Positions 22,068 through 26,111 of a stretch of DNA of 26,111 bases are shown piece after piece. Both the position numbers and the translations under genes were made by a program. The stretch comes from Amylibacter sp. (GTDB lineage Bacteria > Pseudomonadota > Alphaproteobacteria > Rhodobacterales > Rhodobacteraceae): positions 1 through 26,111 of the forward strand of contig DAOUQS010000004.1 of NCBI GenBank assembly GCA_030625465.1, written 5' to 3'. Within the stretch, counting starts at the first letter, position 1; every line of letters begins with the position of its first letter. The notes under the pieces were generated by a model. That model was not told the DNA's origin. It was given only the letters and a program-made list of their open reading frames with translations, and did not search any database.

Positions 22068-24521
22068 ATGATGAATGCCCGGAAAACCAGTACATTTCAA
22101 ATCGATGGCATGTCTTGTGCGTCCTGTGTCGCGCGGGTCGAAAAGGCATTACTGGCTGTTCCCGACATCACCAAAGCCGCTGTTAATCTGGCCAATGAAA
22201 CCGTGCAGGTCAGCTACAACGATCCTGTCACCGATTTGATTGTGGTGCAGGCATTGTCGGACGCGGGTTATCCTGCGGCTTTTGAAGAAGTGACACTGGA
22301 CATTGAAAACATGTCTTGCGCATCTTGCGTGGGACGGGTTGAAAAAGCCCTGAAAGCAGGGGCTGGCGTGCTGGATGCATCCGTTAACCTGGCAGGCGAA
22401 ACCGCATTGGTGCGCTATGCCGCTGGTGTGACAACGCCAGATAAAATTGCCGGAATTGCAACGCAGGCAGGCTACCCCGCAAAGGCTGAAATGCATGACT
22501 ACGCAGACAAAACCGACCGCAAAGTGCAAGAGATTGCGCGCCTTGGGCGGTTAACACTTTTGGCCGCAATCTTGGCGTTGCCGGTTTTTGCGATTGAAAT
22601 GGGCAGCCATATTTTCCCGGGGTTGCACGGGTTTATCCATAACACCATCGGGATGCAAAACAGCCGTCTGTTGCAATTCGTACTGACAACCGCTGTGCTG
22701 TTTGGCCCGGGCTTGCAGTTCTACACCAAAGGATTTCCGGCCCTTGTAAGGGGCGCGCCGGACATGAACTCATTGGTCGCACTGGGCACATCGGCGGCAT
22801 ACGGGTTTTCGCTGGTCGCCACTTTTGCGCCCGACTTGTTGCCCAGGGGCACCGCCAATGTCTATTACGAAGCCGCCGCCGTTATCGTGGTTCTGATCTT
22901 GTTGGGACGGTTTTTGGAAGCGCGTGCAAAGGGGCGCACAGGGCAGGCGATCCGCAAACTGGTGGGCTTGCAGCCCAGGGCCGCGTATGTGGAACGTGAA
23001 GGGAAGACCACTGAACTGGCAATCCAAGACATCGTTAAAGGTGACATAATACACGTGCGCCCCGGTGAAAAAATTGCCGTTGACGGCACGGTTCTGAACG
23101 GGGCGTCCTATGTCGACGAAAGCATGATTTCGGGCGAACCTGTTCCGGTTGAAAAAACCAAAGGCACGCATGTGGTTGGTGGCACTGTGAACGGCACCGG
23201 TGCCATTACGTTCCGCGCAACCAAGGTCGGTAGCGATACTATGCTGGCGCAAATCATCAAGATGGTCGAACAGGCGCAGGGTACTAAACTGCCCATTCAG
23301 GGTCTTGTCGATAAAATCACCGCATGGTTTGTGCCTGCGGTTCTGGTCGCGGCCCTTGTGACCGTTCTGGTCTGGCTGATCCTTGGGCCTGAACCCGCCC
23401 TTGGTTTTGCCCTTGTGGCAGGCGTTTCCGTGCTGATCATCGCATGCCCGTGCGCCATGGGGCTGGCAACGCCGACCTCGATTATGGTGGGAACCGGTCG
23501 CGCCGCCGAAATGGGGGTTTTGTTTCGCAAAGGCCAAGCCCTGCAACTGTTACAAGAAGCCACAATTGTGGCCGTCGACAAAACCGGAACGCTTACCGAA
23601 GGCAGGCCAGAGCTAACCGATCTAATTGTCGCGAACGGCTTTGATCCGGATGATGTGTTGCGGCTTGTGGCCGGGGTGGAAGCCATTTCGGAACACCCGA
23701 TTGCGGCTGCAATCCTACGTGCCGCCAAAGTAAAAGGGATCGACATTCCCGACATTCAGAACTTCACATCACAAACTGGTTACGGTGTTCAGGCGACAGT
23801 TAACGGCAAGACGGTTTTGATCGGGGCCGACCGCTTTATGGCCCGTGAAAAGGTGGCCCTTGGGTCACTTGGGGCCAGCGGTACCGATTTGGGCCAAAGC
23901 GGTAAAACCCCGCTTTATGCGGCCATCGACGGACAGGTTGCCGCTGTGATTGCGGTCTCTGACCCGATCAAAGAAACCACGCCAGCCGCCATTGCTGCAC
24001 TTCATGCGCTTGGCCTTAAGGTGGCAATGATTACCGGTGACAACCAGGGTACGGCGGATGTCATCGCAAAAAAGCTGGGCATAGACCATGTCGTAGCCGA
24101 GGTCTTGCCCGAAGGGAAAGTTGCCACATTGGATGCGTTGCGCGCGGATGGCGCCATACTGGCCTTTGTCGGTGACGGCATCAATGACGCGCCTGCACTT
24201 GCGGTGGCGGATGTGGGTATTGCGATCGGAACCGGCACCGATGTGGCGATTGAAGCGGCCGATGTTGTCTTGATGTCGGGTGATTTGAAGGGCGTCGTCA
24301 ACGCCTTTGATATCAGCCAGCGCACCATGCGCAATATTCACCAGAACCTGTTTTGGGCCTTTGGCTATAACACACTGCTGATCCCGGTTGCCGCAGGCGT
24401 ATTTTACCCGCTAAGCGGGATGATGTTGTCACCGGTACTGGCTGCGGGTGCGATGGCCTTGTCCAGTGTGTTCGTCCTGACAAACGCGTTGCGTTTGCGC
24501 TGGGTCAAGCCTGTTTTATAG
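22068..24521 (+). CDS. copA: Cu(I)-exporting P1B-type ATPase
   Basis: CopA pumps Cu(I) from the cytoplasm to the periplasm. The protein of about 817 residues has two N-terminal heavy-metal-associated domains, with C17-A-S-C20 and C84-A-S-C87 (both MSCASC). The transmembrane metal site is C460-P-C462. The phosphorylated aspartate is D504 (DKTGT), SEHP marks the nucleotide-binding domain, and the hinge is GDGIND (702-707). FGYNTLL and the late MALSS segment fit the Cu(I)-specific P1B-1 class. Starts at 22068 or 22071 (ATG ATG) are favoured over GTG 22062. Its promoter is CueR-type. It can detoxify copper or feed copper to periplasmic enzymes; NirK and pseudoazurin are encoded in the same window. 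It ends two bases from the convergent hemN stop. Confidence 0.95.
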   Translation: MMNARKTSTFQIDGMSCASCVARVEKALLAVPDITKAAVNLANETVQVSYNDPVTDLIVVQALSDAGYPAAFEEVTLDIENMSCASCVGRVEKALKAGAGVLDASVNLAGETALVRYAAGVTTPDKIAGIATQAGYPAKAEMHDYADKTDRKVQEIARLGRLTLLAAILALPVFAIEMGSHIFPGLHGFIHNTIGMQNSRLLQFVLTTAVLFGPGLQFYTKGFPALVRGAPDMNSLVALGTSAAYGFSLVATFAPDLLPRGTANVYYEAAAVIVVLILLGRFLEARAKGRTGQAIRKLVGLQPRAAYVEREGKTTELAIQDIVKGDIIHVRPGEKIAVDGTVLNGASYVDESMISGEPVPVEKTKGTHVVGGTVNGTGAITFRATKVGSDTMLAQIIKMVEQAQGTKLPIQGLVDKITAWFVPAVLVAALVTVLVWLILGPEPALGFALVAGVSVLIIACPCAMGLATPTSIMVGTGRAAEMGVLFRKGQALQLLQEATIVAVDKTGTLTEGRPELTDLIVANGFDPDDVLRLVAGVEAISEHPIAAAILRAAKVKGIDIPDIQNFTSQTGYGVQATVNGKTVLIGADRFMAREKVALGSLGASGTDLGQSGKTPLYAAIDGQVAAVIAVSDPIKETTPAAIAALHALGLKVAMITGDNQGTADVIAKKLGIDHVVAEVLPEGKVATLDALRADGAILAFVGDGINDAPALAVADVGIAIGTGTDVAIEAADVVLMSGDLKGVVNAFDISQRTMRNIHQNLFWAFGYNTLLIPVAAGVFYPLSGMMLSPVLAAGAMALSSVFVLTNALRLRWVKPVL

Positions 24522-24523
24522 GC

Positions 24524-25879
24524 TTAACTGACGGCACTGAACCTTGCGCTATCGTCGATATACTGATCGAAAGCTTTCGCAACCAGACGCGCAACACTGC
24601 GTTTATGCTGGACAATTTCAAACCCGGTTTCGGAAAATTCAATAATGTCGCCAAAATCTTTTTGAAGCGGCGGAACCGCTTGGCTTACACATGACAAATC
24701 ATCACCGAACTCTGCAACCAGCGTGGGATAATCTACCGCAAAGTCACACATAATCATCTCGATTACGCGTGCAATCAGACGATCCTCATGTGATGTCTCA
24801 ATACCGCGATAGGTGGCCAGGGACTTGTCCTTGATATTACGCGCATAGTCCGAAGATTTTGCCTGATTTTGCGTGAACCCTGTTGGGTATTTTGATATGG
24901 AACTGGCGCCAAGGCCGATCAGCGTATCCATGTCATCGGTTGTGTAACCCTGGAAATTGCGCCGCAACTGGCCTTTGGTTGTTGCAATAGCCATGCTGTC
25001 TGTCGGTTTTGCAAAGTGGTCAATTCCGATCGCTTCATAGCCACCCGTCTCAAGTTTTGCAGCCATCGCCTGAAACAGGTCATGGCGGGTTTCGCCGTCG
25101 GGCAGGGCGGTCTCATCGATCAGCTGCTGGCGCTTGGCCATCCATGGAACATGGGCATATCCATAAAGTGCTATGCGGTCAGGGGACAATGCCTGCACTT
25201 TATTGATGGTGTCCATAACGCTGGTTTCGGTTTGGTGTGGCAAGCCATAAAGAATGTCCATGTTCAAGGACCGGACATTTGCACTACGCAACATATCGAC
25301 ACATTCTTTAGTGGTCTCAAAACTTTGCTCGCGGCCAATAGCGGTTTGAACCTTCTGTTCAAAATCCTGAACCCCGATACTTGCGCGGTTCATGCCTGCG
25401 GCAACCAGCGCATCGACTTTGGCCTGACTGACCAAAGTAGGGTCAATCTCAACCGAGAACTCTGCGTCTTTTGTGCGCGGAATAACTTGATCCAGCGCGT
25501 CTGTCAGGCGCTCTATTTGCGATGGCGTCAATATTGTTGGCGTCCCGCCACCCCAATGGACACGGCTGGCCATGATCCCTTTGGGCAAATGCTGTGCAAC
25601 CAGACCGATTTCCGCAATCACATGATCCAGATAGGCGGCAACAGGGGATGCTGTCTTTGTACCTTGTGTGCGACAGGCGCAAAACCAGCACAGGCGTTCA
25701 CAAAACGGAATGTGGATGTAAACGGATACAGGTTTGTCAACAGGAAGGGCTGCAAGGGCTGCCTCGGTAAAGCCTGCACCCACATCGGCAGTAAACTGAA
25801 CGGCTGTCGGATAACTGGTGTAGCGCGGTGCGCGGGCTTCATAAACGCCTAAACGCGCTAATTTAAGATCATATGTCAT
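24524..25879 (-). CDS. hemN: Oxygen-independent coproporphyrinogen III oxidase
   Basis: HemN is a radical-SAM enzyme that converts coproporphyrinogen III to protoporphyrinogen IX without oxygen, needed for haem synthesis in anoxic respiration. The 451-residue protein has the HemN-type iron-sulfur motif C60-x3-C64-x2-C67-x-C69 (IPFCERLCWFCAC), an APRYTSYPTA N-terminus, HWGGGTPT and GLPHQT segments, and a typical full length. The ATG at 25879 is supported by the family-like N-terminus (ARLGVYEARAPRYTSYP) and GGA about nine bases upstream. It is divergent from an fnrL-type gene, and the gap between them contains a perfect FNR box, matching known FnrL control of this gene in Rhodobacter and Paracoccus. 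Haem made this way would supply NorB and NorC. Confidence 0.95.
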   Translation of the reverse strand: MTYDLKLARLGVYEARAPRYTSYPTAVQFTADVGAGFTEAALAALPVDKPVSVYIHIPFCERLCWFCACRTQGTKTASPVAAYLDHVIAEIGLVAQHLPKGIMASRVHWGGGTPTILTPSQIERLTDALDQVIPRTKDAEFSVEIDPTLVSQAKVDALVAAGMNRASIGVQDFEQKVQTAIGREQSFETTKECVDMLRSANVRSLNMDILYGLPHQTETSVMDTINKVQALSPDRIALYGYAHVPWMAKRQQLIDETALPDGETRHDLFQAMAAKLETGGYEAIGIDHFAKPTDSMAIATTKGQLRRNFQGYTTDDMDTLIGLGASSISKYPTGFTQNQAKSSDYARNIKDKSLATYRGIETSHEDRLIARVIEMIMCDFAVDYPTLVAEFGDDLSCVSQAVPPLQKDFGDIIEFSETGFEIVQHKRSVARLVAKAFDQYIDDSARFSAVS

Positions 25880-25915
25880 AAGGTCGATTCCATATCATGC
25901 GCCAAATATATGGCC

Positions 25916-25929
25916 TTGATCTAAGTCAA
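25916..25929. promoter_or_regulatory. FNR box between hemN and fnrL
   Basis: TTGATCTAAGTCAA matches the FNR consensus TTGAT-N4-(A/G)TCAA at every defined position. Its centre is 43 bases from the hemN ATG and 28 bases from the inferred fnr ATG. Unlike the TTGC-type boxes of the denitrification island it has the full TTGAT half-site, so it is probably read by the oxygen sensor FnrL. Confidence 0.85.
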
Positions 25930-25950
25930 GTTTTTTGATCTTTAGGGTAT

Positions 25951-26111
25951 ATGAAAAATTTTCCACCCACAAGCGCTTCGGTTAGTGTTGATTGCATGGA
26001 ATGCCCGATTAAAAAACGGGCGGTTTGTGCATACTGTGAAAAGTCGGAAATGATGCTTTTAGAGACGATGAAGTCCTATAAAACATACCCCGCAGGTGCC
26101 CCGATTATTTT
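25951..26111 (+). CDS. fnrL: FnrL-type oxygen-sensing regulator, 5' part only
   Basis: Only the first 53 codons are present; the frame runs off the window. The start is inferred as ATG 25951 (MKNFPPTSASVSVDC...), with AGGG three bases upstream, a short spacing. A later ATG at 25996 would delete the first cysteine. From 25951 the protein shows C15-x2-C18-P-I-K-K-R-A-V-C26-x2-C29, the cysteine pattern for a [4Fe-4S] cluster in rhodobacterial FnrL proteins, followed by the start of the cNMP-like domain (YKTYPAGAPII). Known role: activation of low-oxygen genes such as hemN and high-affinity oxidases. Adjacent hemN and the shared FNR box support the identity. Confidence 0.85.
   Translation, partial: MKNFPPTSASVSVDCMECPIKKRAVCAYCEKSEMMLLETMKSYKTYPAGAPII

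Noticed and set aside
22770..23546. Long minus-strand frame opposite copA (about 258 codons)
   Set aside because: It is the antisense shadow of a clearly conserved P-type ATPase. Its composition is atypical for a protein and it has no recognisable domain.
24519..24527. Bidirectional terminator between copA and hemN
   Set aside because: Only two bases separate the stops and no hairpin with a T run is visible there.
25016..25852. Long plus-strand frame opposite hemN
   Set aside because: It is the reverse shadow of hemN, with no motif and no plausible start signal.

Overview
The window looks like a chromosomal segment of a marine alphaproteobacterium of the Rhodobacteraceae (Roseobacter group), with moderate GC content. 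This rests on the protein families and gene order: a VPLPA-CTERM sorting tail, nirK-nirV, norCBQD, a NnrR-type regulator, adjacent hemN and fnrL-type genes, and a kbl-tdh pair. No tRNA, rRNA, CRISPR array, insertion sequence or prophage gene was seen.

Bases 1-8834 are a nitrite/nitric oxide respiration island. After the 3' end of a CTERM-anchored surface protein (ending at 182) and a possible Sel1-type remnant come nirK (copper nitrite reductase, Tat-exported) and nirV (FGE-fold protein). A convergent pseudoazurin gene encodes the likely electron donor to NirK. Next are a Crp/Fnr regulator of the NnrR type and norC-norB-norQ-norD (NO reductase plus its AAA+/VWA maturation pair). Two very small, translationally coupled membrane-protein genes follow norD. 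The nirK, pseudoazurin and norC promoter regions each carry a TTG-N8-CAA box, so one NO-responsive regulator probably controls the island. norE, nar/nap and nos genes are not in view.

Bases 8966-12240 carry a ClsC-like phospholipase D/cardiolipin synthase and an alkaline-phosphatase-superfamily hydrolase. The hydrolase has a CGPSR formylglycine motif and most closely resembles phosphonate monoester hydrolases as I recall them. Bases 12241-18729 (minus strand) are a complete peptide-type ABC importer: a 680-residue binding protein, two permeases and two ATPases, with a DUF1127 gene as the apparent last cistron.

Bases 19017-21932 (minus strand) hold a XRE-cupin regulator, kbl and tdh, which together convert threonine to glycine and acetyl-CoA. 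Bases 22003-24521 are a Cu(I)-exporting P1B ATPase behind a textbook CueR/MerR-type promoter, although no cueR is in view. The window ends with hemN (anaerobic haem synthesis) divergent from the 5' end of an fnrL-type gene, with a perfect FNR box between them.

Common threads are life at low oxygen (NirK, Nor, HemN, Fnr), copper handling (NirK, pseudoazurin, CopA) and haem supply for NorBC. No wholly new system can be claimed. The most distinctive points are the tiny gene pair after norD, the threonine dehydrogenase without structural-zinc cysteines, the NirV protein lacking an obvious second FGE cysteine near a formylglycine-type hydrolase, and the non-standard geometry of several regulator boxes.
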